From Herbidospora mongoliensis (GTDB taxonomy: Bacteria; Actinomycetota; Actinomycetes; Streptosporangiales; Streptosporangiaceae), in the NCBI RefSeq assembly GCF_001570545.1, contig NZ_BBXD01000030.1, positions 28,931 to 92,930 of the forward strand: a stretch of 64,000 nucleotides of DNA, read 5' to 3'. Made by a program: the position numbers and the translations under genes. The notes beneath the pieces were generated by a model. That model saw only the letters and a program-made list of their open reading frames with translations. It was not told the DNA's origin and ran no database searches. The stretch's first letter is position 1. Each line of letters opens with the position of its first letter. Below, in pieces: positions 15,057 through 23,880 of this stretch.

Positions 15057-15341
15057 ATGACTGTAGACCTGATCGGCTGGGACACCGCCCAGCGCCGAGG
15101 ATTCGGCCGACTGACCGCCCGTTCCTGGTCCGACGCCGGCTTCCGGCTCCGCTACGAGCGCGAGCCCGCCGCCGTCCTGGCCGAATACGACATCCACCTC
15201 GCCGACGGGGCCCTGGCTCCGGCACTCCCCGCGCGGCCCGCCGCCGAGGTGGTCGTCGAGACGTTCAGCGAGGCCCCGACGGCCCCGCCGCCCTGCCTCA
15301 GCAGCTTCTGCTTCTACACGATGGGCGTGACGGCCCGATGA
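15057..15341 (+). CDS. NHLP-leader-like RiPP precursor peptide 5 (aromatic Cys core)
   Basis: A 94-aa precursor. ATG 15057 has GGGGAGA upstream; GTG 15054 is an alternative. The leader keeps RRGFGRLTARSWSDAGF, YEREPAAVLAEYDIHL and ALPARPAAEV. The predicted core lies in TFSEAPTAPPPCLSSFCFYT and the following MGVTAR, with two Cys and a P-x-C...F-C-F pattern like precursor 1. No promoter of the locus type precedes it, though a strong stem-loop does. Its stop overlaps the start of the HlyD-type gene by 4 bases, tying it to the biosynthetic operon. Confidence 0.8.
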   Translation: MTVDLIGWDTAQRRGFGRLTARSWSDAGFRLRYEREPAAVLAEYDIHLADGALAPALPARPAAEVVVETFSEAPTAPPPCLSSFCFYTMGVTAR

Positions 15342-16051
15342 CGACGACCGCGGTCGAGACGTCCGGAGGCGAGCGGATCGACGAGCTCGTCTCCACGGTA
15401 CGGACCAAGGCGTGGCTCGCCGCGGTCGCCCTCATCCTCGTCGCGGGCTGCGGAGCGGGCTGGGCCTGGCTCGGGCAGGTCCGCGACGTCGTCTTCGCCT
15501 CCGGCGTGCTGGTGACGGGCACCGGGCCCGTGCCGGTCGCCGCCCCCGTGTCCGGCAGCCTGGCCGAGGTGTTCGTCACCGCCGGGCAGGAGGTGACGGC
15601 GGGCACGCCCCTGGCGGTGCTCTCCGACGCCCAGGGCGCCAGACGCGTCGTCACCGGCACATCGAGCGGCCGGGTCATCCGCACCGCCGCCCCCGGCACC
15701 GCCCTGGCCGCCGGAGCCGTCGTCGCGGTCGTCGACCCCGGCACCGGGCCGCTGCGCGCGGTGCTCACCGTCGGCCCCGAGCGCATCGGTTCGCTCACCG
15801 AGGGCCAGACCGTCGCCGTCACCGGCGCGGGGACGGGTAAGGTCAGCGCCGTCGACGCCTACCCCACCTCGACCGACCGGCTGCGCCCCCTCTACGGCGA
15901 CACGCTGAAGGCCGACGGACGTTACCTGGTGACCGTCGACCTCGACCGTCCCGCCTGGCCCGGCGCCACGCTCACCCCGGTCGCCGGGGAGATCACCGTG
16001 GCCGTCGTCCGTCCCGTGGACGCGCTCTTCAAGGAGGCCGGTCGTGGCTAA
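15338..16051 (+). CDS. NHLM-type HlyD-family secretion adaptor
   Basis: A 237-aa protein; ATG 15338 overlaps the precursor 5 stop. Residues 25-45 are a single transmembrane helix (KAWLAAVALILVAGCGAGWAW). The rest is a biotinyl-lipoyl-like barrel (VPVAAPVSGSLAEVFVTAGQEVTAGTPLAVL), typical of HlyD adaptors but very short, as in NHLM bacteriocin secretion proteins. It would pair with the two ABC exporters encoded next. In a single-membrane organism it is probably an export accessory. Confidence 0.85.
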   Translation: MTTTAVETSGGERIDELVSTVRTKAWLAAVALILVAGCGAGWAWLGQVRDVVFASGVLVTGTGPVPVAAPVSGSLAEVFVTAGQEVTAGTPLAVLSDAQGARRVVTGTSSGRVIRTAAPGTALAAGAVVAVVDPGTGPLRAVLTVGPERIGSLTEGQTVAVTGAGTGKVSAVDAYPTSTDRLRPLYGDTLKADGRYLVTVDLDRPAWPGATLTPVAGEITVAVVRPVDALFKEAGRG

Positions 16052-18209
16052 AACGGCGACCAGGACGCGCCCGGTACGTACCGAGCGCCGGCCGCAGATG
16101 GAGGACGCCGACTGCGGGCCCGCCTGCCTCAGCATGGTGTTCGCGTATCACGGCCTGCGCGTCCCGCTGCACGAGATCAGGGAACGCTCCGGCGTCGGGC
16201 GCGACGGCCTGTCCGGGGCGGGGCTCAAGAAGGCGGCCGAGGAGTACGGCTTCGACATCAGCGGTTTCCGCCTGGACGCCGACGAGCTGGAGAACTACCC
16301 CGTCCCCTCGATGATCTTCGTCGACCAGCGGCACTTCGTGGTGCTGGAGGGGATGCGCAAGAAGTGGGCGTACATCAACGACCCCGCCGTGGGTCGCATC
16401 CGGCTGACCCGGCCGGAGTTCAAGAAGCGGTTCAGCGGGATCGTGCTGGTGCCGCGCCCCGGCAAGGGATTCACGGCGGGCGGGAAACGCTTCCCCCTGG
16501 TGCGCTCCGCGCTGGCGAAGGTGCGGCCCTACCTCGCCACGCTGCTCGCCATCGCCGTGATGGCCTTCATGCTCGCCCTGCCCGCCGTCGCGACGGCGCT
16601 GCTCACCCGGCTGCTGCTGAGCGAGGTGTTCATCGCGGGGCAGACCGCCTGGTCGGCGCCCGTGCTGCTCGGCCTGCTCGCCTGCGCCGGGTTCACCGTG
16701 GCCGGGACCTGGTTGCAGCAGCGGCTGCTCGGCGCGGTGCAGACGGCGATGGCGGCCGACCTGTCGGGCCGGTACATGTGGCGGCTGCTGCGCCTGCCGG
16801 GTGACTTCTTCCACCGGCGGATGACCGGCGGCCTGGTGATGAAGACCTCCTTCGGGGCCGGCCTCGCCGTCCTGCTGTCGGACCGGGCCGCCGCGGCCGT
16901 GGCGGCCGTCCTGACGATCGGGCTGCACTCGGCGATCCTCTACGCCTTCCACCCGGCCTTCGCCCTGGTCGCCGCGGGGCTGGCGGCGGTCAACCTGCTG
17001 GCGATGCGCGCGGTCAGCCGGGCCGCCGCCCCGCACCAGCAGAAGCTGCTCTTCGACGAGCACCGGCGCGACAGCATGGCCTTCAACGGGATCTCGATGG
17101 CCGAGTCGCTGAAGGCCGACGGGGCCGAGGGCTGGTTCTTCGCCAAATGGGCGGGCCTGTCGGCGAAGGCGCTGTCGGCCACCCAGGACCTCATGCGGGT
17201 GACGCAGGCGCTGCTCGCGGTGCCCGCCGCGCTCGGCTCGCTCGCCGGGGCCACCATCGTGATCACCGGCGCGGTGCTGATGGCCAACGGCGAGGTCACC
17301 CTGGCGACCGTCATCGCCGCCCAGCTCCTCGTCGGCGCCTTCCTGGTGCCGGTCACCGCCCTGGTCGGCATCGGCGCCGAGGCCCAGATCATGGTCGCGC
17401 AGACCAGCATGTACGACGACGCCATCAGCGCCGAACCCGACCCGCAGTACGCCGCCCTGCCCGGCCTCCCCGAGACCGACGGCGGCCTGCGCGGCGCGGT
17501 CGAGTTCTGCGACGTCGCCTTCGGCTACGACCGCCAGCGCGGGCCGGTCATCAGCGGCCTGTCGTTCCGGGTCGAACCCGGTCAGCGGGTCGCTGTGGTC
17601 GGCCGTACCGGCAGCGGCAAATCCACGGTCGCCCGCCTGCTCACCGGCGCGGTCAAGCCGTGGTCGGGCCAGATCCTCCTGGACGGCATCCCCCGGGAGC
17701 ACTGGCCCAGGGAGACGCTCACCACCTCGATCGGCTATGTCGAGCAGAACCTGCAGGTCTTCGAGGGCACCGTGGCCGACAACCTCACGCTCTGGGACCC
17801 GACGATCCCGCAGTACCGGCTGCACCGGGCGCTCGCCGACGCCGGCCTCGCCGATGTCGTCGCCCGCCGCGGCGGCCTGTCGGGCGGCTGGATCCAGGAG
17901 CGGGGCCGCAACCTGTCGGGTGGTGAACGGCAGCGCCTGGAGATCGCCAGGGCGTTCGTGCTGTCGCCGTCGGTGCTGGTGCTCGACGAGGCGACCAGCG
18001 CGCTCGACGCCGAGACCGAGGCGTTCGTCGACGCGAACGTGCAGGCCAGAGGCTGTACCAGCCTGGTGGTCGCGCACCGGCTCAGCACCGTCCGCGACAG
18101 TGATCTGATCCTCGTGCTCGACCGGGGCAAGGTCGTCCAGCGTGGCACGCACGCCGAGCTCATCGCGGTGCCCGGCCACTACCGCACGCTCGTCGAGGAA
18201 GCCTCATGA
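16044..18209 (+). CDS. NHLM-type peptidase-containing ABC exporter (C39 peptidase, permease, ATPase)
   Basis: A 721-aa protein with GTG start 16044 overlapping the previous gene. Residues 10-135 are a C39 peptidase: Cys in ADCGPACLSMVF, His in QRHFVVLEG and Asp in YINDPAVG. Residues about 150-470 form a six-helix ABC permease. The ATPase follows with Walker A GRTGSGKST, signature LSGGERQRLEIA and Walker B VLVLDEATSALD. Such exporters cut the leader at a small-residue (GG/GA) site and export the core; the AAGA ends of most leaders here fit. It is the first half of a two-transporter set. Confidence 0.93.
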   Translation: MAKTATRTRPVRTERRPQMEDADCGPACLSMVFAYHGLRVPLHEIRERSGVGRDGLSGAGLKKAAEEYGFDISGFRLDADELENYPVPSMIFVDQRHFVVLEGMRKKWAYINDPAVGRIRLTRPEFKKRFSGIVLVPRPGKGFTAGGKRFPLVRSALAKVRPYLATLLAIAVMAFMLALPAVATALLTRLLLSEVFIAGQTAWSAPVLLGLLACAGFTVAGTWLQQRLLGAVQTAMAADLSGRYMWRLLRLPGDFFHRRMTGGLVMKTSFGAGLAVLLSDRAAAAVAAVLTIGLHSAILYAFHPAFALVAAGLAAVNLLAMRAVSRAAAPHQQKLLFDEHRRDSMAFNGISMAESLKADGAEGWFFAKWAGLSAKALSATQDLMRVTQALLAVPAALGSLAGATIVITGAVLMANGEVTLATVIAAQLLVGAFLVPVTALVGIGAEAQIMVAQTSMYDDAISAEPDPQYAALPGLPETDGGLRGAVEFCDVAFGYDRQRGPVISGLSFRVEPGQRVAVVGRTGSGKSTVARLLTGAVKPWSGQILLDGIPREHWPRETLTTSIGYVEQNLQVFEGTVADNLTLWDPTIPQYRLHRALADAGLADVVARRGGLSGGWIQERGRNLSGGERQRLEIARAFVLSPSVLVLDEATSALDAETEAFVDANVQARGCTSLVVAHRLSTVRDSDLILVLDRGKVVQRGTHAELIAVPGHYRTLVEEAS

Positions 18210-20725
18210 GTGGATATCCCGTCAGCGAGATCGAGCTGATCGACCCCTACGCCTGCTGGACCGTGGTCAGCGGCTCCGTCGACGTCATGCTGTCGCCCGT
18301 CGACGGCCAGGGCCCCCGCCACCGCGTCGTCCGGGTGGAGAGCGGCCAGCTCATGCACGGGTTCGCCGCCACCGACCTGCCCGGCGGCTACACCATCATG
18401 GCGGCCCCCGCCGAGGGCACCTCGGTCCGCCGCGTCAAGCGGGATCCGGACGCGGTCTCCTCCTGGGTACGCCGCCTCAACGGCCCCGTCGGCGCGGAGC
18501 TGCCCAACCTCCGCGACGTCCACCGGGGCACCCTGACCCGGGTGCTCATGCTGGCCGAGGCGGAGGAGGCCGACCGCGACAACTGGCGCGCGGCCCGCGC
18601 CCAGGCCTCGAGCGACATGCTGCACCGGTCCTTCGCCGACATCGCCGCCGCGGCGGGTGTGGCGCCGGTGCCCGGCAGCCCGCGCAACGCCGCCGACCGG
18701 GCCATGGAGGTCGTCAAGGCGCTCGGCGCGCACTGCGGGTTCGCCGCGCAGGAGATCGACCCGGCGTCGGTCGACCCGATGGGCGCCGCGCTCGATCTCG
18801 CCAGGGTCCGGCACCGGAAGGTGCTCCTGGACGACCAGTGGTGGCGCAACGCCACCGTCCCGCTGGTCGGCTTCCTCAAGGACGGCGGACGGCCCGTCGC
18901 GCTGCTGCCCCACAAGGGCGGCTACAAGATCTCCGACCCGTCCGGGGAGGTGCGCCGCGTCACCGACGAGGTGGCCGCCACCCTCGACCGGGGCGCCTGG
19001 CAGCTCTACCCGCCGCTCGACGAGGGCATCACCTCGCCGCTCGCCCTGCTCAAATACGGGCTGCGCGGCGCGGGCCGGGAACTCGGCTGGCTGCTGGCCG
19101 CCGGCGGCGGCGCGGCGCTGCTCGCGCTCGGCGTGCCTATGCTCACGTTCGTCCTGCTGACGGCGGCGCAGAACCCGGCCGACCAACCGGCCATGATCTG
19201 GATCGCGGTCGTCATCGCGGGCGCGGTGGCCGCCAGCACCATGCTCCTCGCGGTGCGGAACGCGGTGCTCGTACGCGTCCAGGGCCGTCTCCAGGAGCGG
19301 CTCGAACCGGCGATCTGGAGCCATCTCGTCTCCCTCGACCTGCCGTTCTACTCGCAGTACAGCACCGGGAACCTGGTCCACCGCGCCAACGCCGTCGCCG
19401 ACATGCGCAAGGCGCTCGGCGAGGCGGCGGTCAACTCGCTGCTGGGCGGGGTGTTCTCGCTGCTCGGCCTGCTGATCCTGGTGACCGTCGACTGGCGGCT
19501 CGCGCTGGTCGTGCTCGTCGGGGTGCTGCTGCTGCTTGCCGTGCTGGCCGCGCTCGCGGTCCGCCAGCAGAAGCACGAGCTGGTCATGCACGAGGAGTAC
19601 GGCAAGATCTACTCACTCCTGTACGCCTGCCTCAGCGCCATCGACAAGATCCACGTCTCGGGCCGCGAGGCGCAGGTCTTCGGCCTGTGGTCGCGGGCCT
19701 TCTCCGCCCAGCAGGGCGCCGCCGCCTCGGCCCGGCGCGAGCGGGCCGTGTCGGCCGCGATCGGCGCCTCGGCGCAACCGCTGCTGCTGCTCCTGCTCGC
19801 CTTCACCGCGCTGTCGCTGGGGGTGCCGGCCGCCTCGTTCGTGATCGCGGCCGTCGCGCTCGGCCAGTTCGTGCTGGCGCTCGGCCAGGTGAGCCGGGCG
19901 GTGGAGGCGGCCTTCGCGCTGCTGCCGAGGTTCGAGCGGCTCAAGCCGCTGCTGGAGCGGGCGCCGGAGACGCCGCCGGGGGCCAAGGACCCGGGCGAAC
20001 TGGTCGGCCTGGTCCGCATGCACGACGTGTCCTTCGCCTATCCGGGCACCGCCAAGCAGATCCTCGAAGAGGTCTCGATGGTGTTCCGGCCGGGCGAGTT
20101 CGTCGCGGTCACCGGCCACTCGGGCGCGGGCAAGTCGACGCTGGTGCGGCTGCTGCTGGGCTTCGAGCCGCCACGTACAGGACAGATCCTCTACGACGGC
20201 GGTGACCTGCGCGACCTCGACCTGCGCCGGGTCCGCACCCAGGTGGGCGTGGTGATGCAGCAGGCCCGCGTGCTGCGCGGTTCGGTGCTGGAGAACATCA
20301 TCGGCGACGTGCCGGGCGCCAAGGAGGAGGACGCCTGGCGCGCGGCCCGGCTGGCCGACCTCGACGGCGACATCGCCCGGCTGCCCATGGGCATGCAGAC
20401 GATCATCAGCGAGGACAACGCGTCCTTCTCCGGCGGTGAACTCCAGCGGCTGCTCATCGCCAGGGCGCTGGTGAAACGCCCCCGGGTCCTCATCCTCGAC
20501 GAGGCCACCAGCGCGCTCGACAACGTCACGCAGGCGCTGGTCAGCCGCCGGATCGCCGAACTCGACATCACCCGGATCGTGATCGCGCACCGGCTGAGCA
20601 CCATCAGATCGGCGGATCGGATCTACGTACTGGACCAGGGCAGGGTCGTCGCCAACGGCACCTTTGAGGAGCTGATGGAGGACAACGAGCTGTTCGCCCG
20701 GATGGTCCGCCGACAGGAGGTCTGA
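18206..20725 (+). CDS. NHLM-type ABC exporter, second subunit without peptidase
   Basis: An 839-aa protein; ATG 18206 overlaps the first exporter by 4 bases. The N-terminal region (1-300) lacks a C39 triad and instead has a cyclic-nucleotide-binding-like beta segment (YACWTVVSGSVDVMLSPVDG...GQLMHGFAATD), as in other NHLM ABC proteins. Permease helices lie at about 290-560. The ATPase has Walker A GHSGAGKST, signature FSGGELQRLLIA and Walker B VLILDEATSALD. It probably forms a heterodimer with the upstream peptidase-exporter. Confidence 0.92.
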   Translation: MSGYPVSEIELIDPYACWTVVSGSVDVMLSPVDGQGPRHRVVRVESGQLMHGFAATDLPGGYTIMAAPAEGTSVRRVKRDPDAVSSWVRRLNGPVGAELPNLRDVHRGTLTRVLMLAEAEEADRDNWRAARAQASSDMLHRSFADIAAAAGVAPVPGSPRNAADRAMEVVKALGAHCGFAAQEIDPASVDPMGAALDLARVRHRKVLLDDQWWRNATVPLVGFLKDGGRPVALLPHKGGYKISDPSGEVRRVTDEVAATLDRGAWQLYPPLDEGITSPLALLKYGLRGAGRELGWLLAAGGGAALLALGVPMLTFVLLTAAQNPADQPAMIWIAVVIAGAVAASTMLLAVRNAVLVRVQGRLQERLEPAIWSHLVSLDLPFYSQYSTGNLVHRANAVADMRKALGEAAVNSLLGGVFSLLGLLILVTVDWRLALVVLVGVLLLLAVLAALAVRQQKHELVMHEEYGKIYSLLYACLSAIDKIHVSGREAQVFGLWSRAFSAQQGAAASARRERAVSAAIGASAQPLLLLLLAFTALSLGVPAASFVIAAVALGQFVLALGQVSRAVEAAFALLPRFERLKPLLERAPETPPGAKDPGELVGLVRMHDVSFAYPGTAKQILEEVSMVFRPGEFVAVTGHSGAGKSTLVRLLLGFEPPRTGQILYDGGDLRDLDLRRVRTQVGVVMQQARVLRGSVLENIIGDVPGAKEEDAWRAARLADLDGDIARLPMGMQTIISEDNASFSGGELQRLLIARALVKRPRVLILDEATSALDNVTQALVSRRIAELDITRIVIAHRLSTIRSADRIYVLDQGRVVANGTFEELMEDNELFARMVRRQEV

Positions 20726-23700
20726 TGATGCCGGTCACGGTTCCCCAACATGAAGGGCTGCTCTCGGTACCCGGCGGAGACGCCCGGCTGATGGCGGTGG
20801 TCGCCGCGGCGGCGCCCTTCCACGAACGGGTGGCGGGGGAGTATTTCGTCCCCGTCGCGGGGCGGAACCGGCGGCAGGCGTCCGAGCGCACCCAGCGCTG
20901 GCTCAAGGCGGCGGTGGGCGACGACGAGGCCGCGAAGCGGGCGGTCCTGCACCACCGCAACAAGTCGGGCCGCGACCTCGGCGCCGGGCTGGTCGACGTC
21001 CAGCTCGCCGACCCGCGCCGGCTGCCCGACTGGGGATACGCCCTGGTCGACTTCTTGCTGGCCCAGCCGCCCACGGCCGCGGCCGACCCGGCGGCCGGAC
21101 GTCCCGGTGCCCCGTTCGTGGCGTTTCGGCGCGCCATGAACCGGCTCGTGGACGTCAAGGACGGGTCGGTCCGCGGCGTGCCCGTGACGGCCGAGGCGCG
21201 CGAGGACATCGCGGGCCAGCTCATCGAGCGGCTGACGCAGGCGTGCTGGGCCGGGTTCGCGTTCGAGGCCCAGCTCGCCGGCACGTCCAACGACATGTCG
21301 TCGTGGCTGCAGAGCCCCGGCATGGACGTCAGCCAGTCGGGCTGGCTCGACCGGCTGGAGACGCTGCCCGGCCTCGCCTACGTCATGGGCACGACCTGCC
21401 TGCAGTGGCGGCGGGTCGTCCACGAGCTGTTCGACCGGCTCCGCGCCGACCTGCCGCGGCTGCGCCGGACCCTGTGGGGCTGGGCCGCGCCCGGCCCGGT
21501 CACCGGCTACTCCGGCGACTCGGGCGACCTGCACAACCACGGCCGGGTGGTCACCCTGCTCACCTTCGGCTCGGGCGAGCGGGTCGTCTACAAGCCGAAG
21601 GACCTGCGCTCGGTCGCCGGGGTGATGGACGTCTGCACCCTGCTCAACAACCACGGCCTGCCGCTCGCCCTGCACACCCGCGAGGTCCTGCTGCGCGACG
21701 GCTACGGCTGGGAGGAGTACGTCGTCGCCGAACCCGGCACCGACGAGGCCAGCGTCCGCCGCTTCTACACCCGCCTCGGCATGTTCGCCCGGCTGGCCCA
21801 GTTCCTGGAGTGCCGCGACCTGTGGGCCGACAACCTCGTCGCGATCGGCGAGACACCGGCCTTCATCGACCTGGAGAACGTGCTGCAGGGCCGGATCAGC
21901 CAGCCGTCGGTCATCGGCGAGCGGATCGAGTCGCTGTGGGGGCAGGTCGAGGACACGGTGGTGAAGACCGCCGTGGTCTCCTTCCCTCGGATGATCGCGG
22001 GCGGCGTGCAGGCCCAGGACGTCGGCTGCCTGGCCGCGCTGCGGGAACAGATCGCCAAGAACAGCACCGGGTTCCCGGCCGGGTGGGAGGAGCCGCCATA
22101 CCGGCCGACCTGGGGCGCGGGCGAGCTGGCCGACCCCCGCGACTACGCCGACGAGGTGGCCGAGGGCTACCGGCAGATGCAGGTGTGCCTGGAGTCCAAC
22201 CAGGAACTGCTGGCCGACGTGTCCGGGCCACTGGCCCTCCTTCAGGAGGCGCCGGTCCGCTACATCTGGCGCAGCACCTTCGACTGCGGCGACATGCTGC
22301 GCACCAGCGTCGGCCCGGGTGCGCTGGTCGACGGCGTGGCCAGGGAGATCTGCCTGGCCCACCTGTTCCGCAGCGCCATGGGGACGCTCCGGGTCGACCC
22401 CGGCCGCACCGACATCCTGGAGATCATCGAGCAGGAGATCGACGCGTTCCGCCGGATGGACATCCCGCTCTTCCTGTCCAAGCCGGCCTCCGACTCGGCG
22501 TTCACCCCCGACGGCGTCGAGATCCCCGGCCACTTCTCCGGTACGGCCTGGCAGCGCCTCCAGGACCGGGTCGCCGACCTGGCGGGCTTCCCGCTGGCCG
22601 AGCACCTGGCCGTCCTGCAGACCTGCCTCGACATCACCGGCGCGGCCGACCTGCCCGTCAGCTTCCCCGCCGCCGCCCCCCGCCCGAAGACGCTCCGCGA
22701 GATCGGCCTGCACGCCTACGAGCTGTCCGGCCGGGGCGACGAACCGTCGGTCGAGGAACTGCTCGCCCGCGCGGGCGACCTCGCGAACGAGGTGCTGGCC
22801 GCCGCCGTGCCCGTCGGGGGTGACCGGTCGGCCTGGATGGGCGTGGTCACCTACCCCGCCCACGGCCTCGACCAGGTCGAACCCCTGCACGGCGACCTGC
22901 TCACCGGCACCGCGGGACTGGCCGTCTTCCTCGCCGAGCTGTACGCCAACACCGGTGCCCCCGGCCACTGGACCGCCGCGCAGGAGGCGCTGGACGCCTC
23001 GTTCGAGTTCGCCACGCTGTCCACCCAGTCGGCCTTCTACCGCCGGATGTGCGGCGGGCTCTCGCCCGTTGGCGCGTTCGTCGGCATCGGCTCGGCCATC
23101 TACGCGCTGAGCCGCTGCGGCGAGGCGCTGGGCGACACCCGGCTGGTGGAGCGGGCGGCCGAGCTGCTCCCGCTGGCCGAGTCGAACCTGTCCGGGACGA
23201 CGTCGGGCGAGCCGGTGTTCGGGCGGGCGGGCCTGCTGCTGGCCGTACACAAACTGCGGGAGGCGTCGGTCACGGCGGTGCCCGGCGCCGACGCGCTCGC
23301 CGCGCGGCTGCACGGGGAACTGCTCGCCGAGCTGCCGATGAAGGGACGGCTGCCCTACCCGCCGGACGTGCCCGCTCTCGCCGGGCTGCCCATCGGCGCC
23401 GACGGACTCGTCTGGGCGCTGGCGAGCAGCACCGCCGCGCTCGGGGAGGCCCCGGCAGAGGCGCTGTCGGCGCACCGCTTCGCCCTCGACACCCCCGGCT
23501 CGCTGCTCGCCGCGGTCGCCACCGCCCACGCCCTCACCGGCGAGGTCCCGGCCGAGCTGCGCGAGCGCGTCGTCCGCCAATGCGCCCCCAGCCCGAGACG
23601 CTCCTGCGCCGGGCTCGTGGTGGACGCCGAGACGGCGATCCACACCGCCCGCCTGACCGGCGACCAGGGTCTCGCGCGGACCGCCAGGGACCTGGCCGCC

Positions 23701-23859
23701 GAACTGCTGGCCCGCCGCGACCACACCGGCCGCTGGTTCGCCGACCGGCGGCGCGCCGACAACCTCTCCCTGTCCGCCGTGAACGGCCTGGCCGCCGCGG
23801 GGCTCACCCTGCTGCGGCTGGCCGACGACCAGGTCGCCTCCCTCCGGCTCGTGCACTGA
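20725..23859 (+). CDS. Class II lanthipeptide synthetase (LanM) with degenerate cyclase
   Basis: A 1044-aa protein; ATG 20725 or 20728, both behind AGGAGG. The dehydratase half has the kinase-like motifs G-D268-L-H270-N-H-G, K290 (VVYKPK), D365-L-W-A-D-N370, D382-L-E and R512...T518. The last pair has the spacing of the phosphate-elimination pair of CylM (R506/T512). In the catalytic loop the usual His is W367. The C-terminal LanC domain (about 690-1044) keeps one metal-type Cys (C961 in SCAG, where family members read CHG). The first zinc Cys motif (WCHG) is replaced near 919-925 by FALDTPG. So Ser/Thr dehydration is plausible but zinc-dependent thioether ring closure is doubtful. This is alignment by eye. 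It lies between the exporters and the YcaO gene. Confidence 0.9.
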   Translation: MMPVTVPQHEGLLSVPGGDARLMAVVAAAAPFHERVAGEYFVPVAGRNRRQASERTQRWLKAAVGDDEAAKRAVLHHRNKSGRDLGAGLVDVQLADPRRLPDWGYALVDFLLAQPPTAAADPAAGRPGAPFVAFRRAMNRLVDVKDGSVRGVPVTAEAREDIAGQLIERLTQACWAGFAFEAQLAGTSNDMSSWLQSPGMDVSQSGWLDRLETLPGLAYVMGTTCLQWRRVVHELFDRLRADLPRLRRTLWGWAAPGPVTGYSGDSGDLHNHGRVVTLLTFGSGERVVYKPKDLRSVAGVMDVCTLLNNHGLPLALHTREVLLRDGYGWEEYVVAEPGTDEASVRRFYTRLGMFARLAQFLECRDLWADNLVAIGETPAFIDLENVLQGRISQPSVIGERIESLWGQVEDTVVKTAVVSFPRMIAGGVQAQDVGCLAALREQIAKNSTGFPAGWEEPPYRPTWGAGELADPRDYADEVAEGYRQMQVCLESNQELLADVSGPLALLQEAPVRYIWRSTFDCGDMLRTSVGPGALVDGVAREICLAHLFRSAMGTLRVDPGRTDILEIIEQEIDAFRRMDIPLFLSKPASDSAFTPDGVEIPGHFSGTAWQRLQDRVADLAGFPLAEHLAVLQTCLDITGAADLPVSFPAAAPRPKTLREIGLHAYELSGRGDEPSVEELLARAGDLANEVLAAAVPVGGDRSAWMGVVTYPAHGLDQVEPLHGDLLTGTAGLAVFLAELYANTGAPGHWTAAQEALDASFEFATLSTQSAFYRRMCGGLSPVGAFVGIGSAIYALSRCGEALGDTRLVERAAELLPLAESNLSGTTSGEPVFGRAGLLLAVHKLREASVTAVPGADALAARLHGELLAELPMKGRLPYPPDVPALAGLPIGADGLVWALASSTAALGEAPAEALSAHRFALDTPGSLLAAVATAHALTGEVPAELRERVVRQCAPSPRRSCAGLVVDAETAIHTARLTGDQGLARTARDLAAELLARRDHTGRWFADRRRADNLSLSAVNGLAAAGLTLLRLADDQVASLRLVH

Positions 23860-23880
23860 CGCATCGAAAGGAACACCGCC

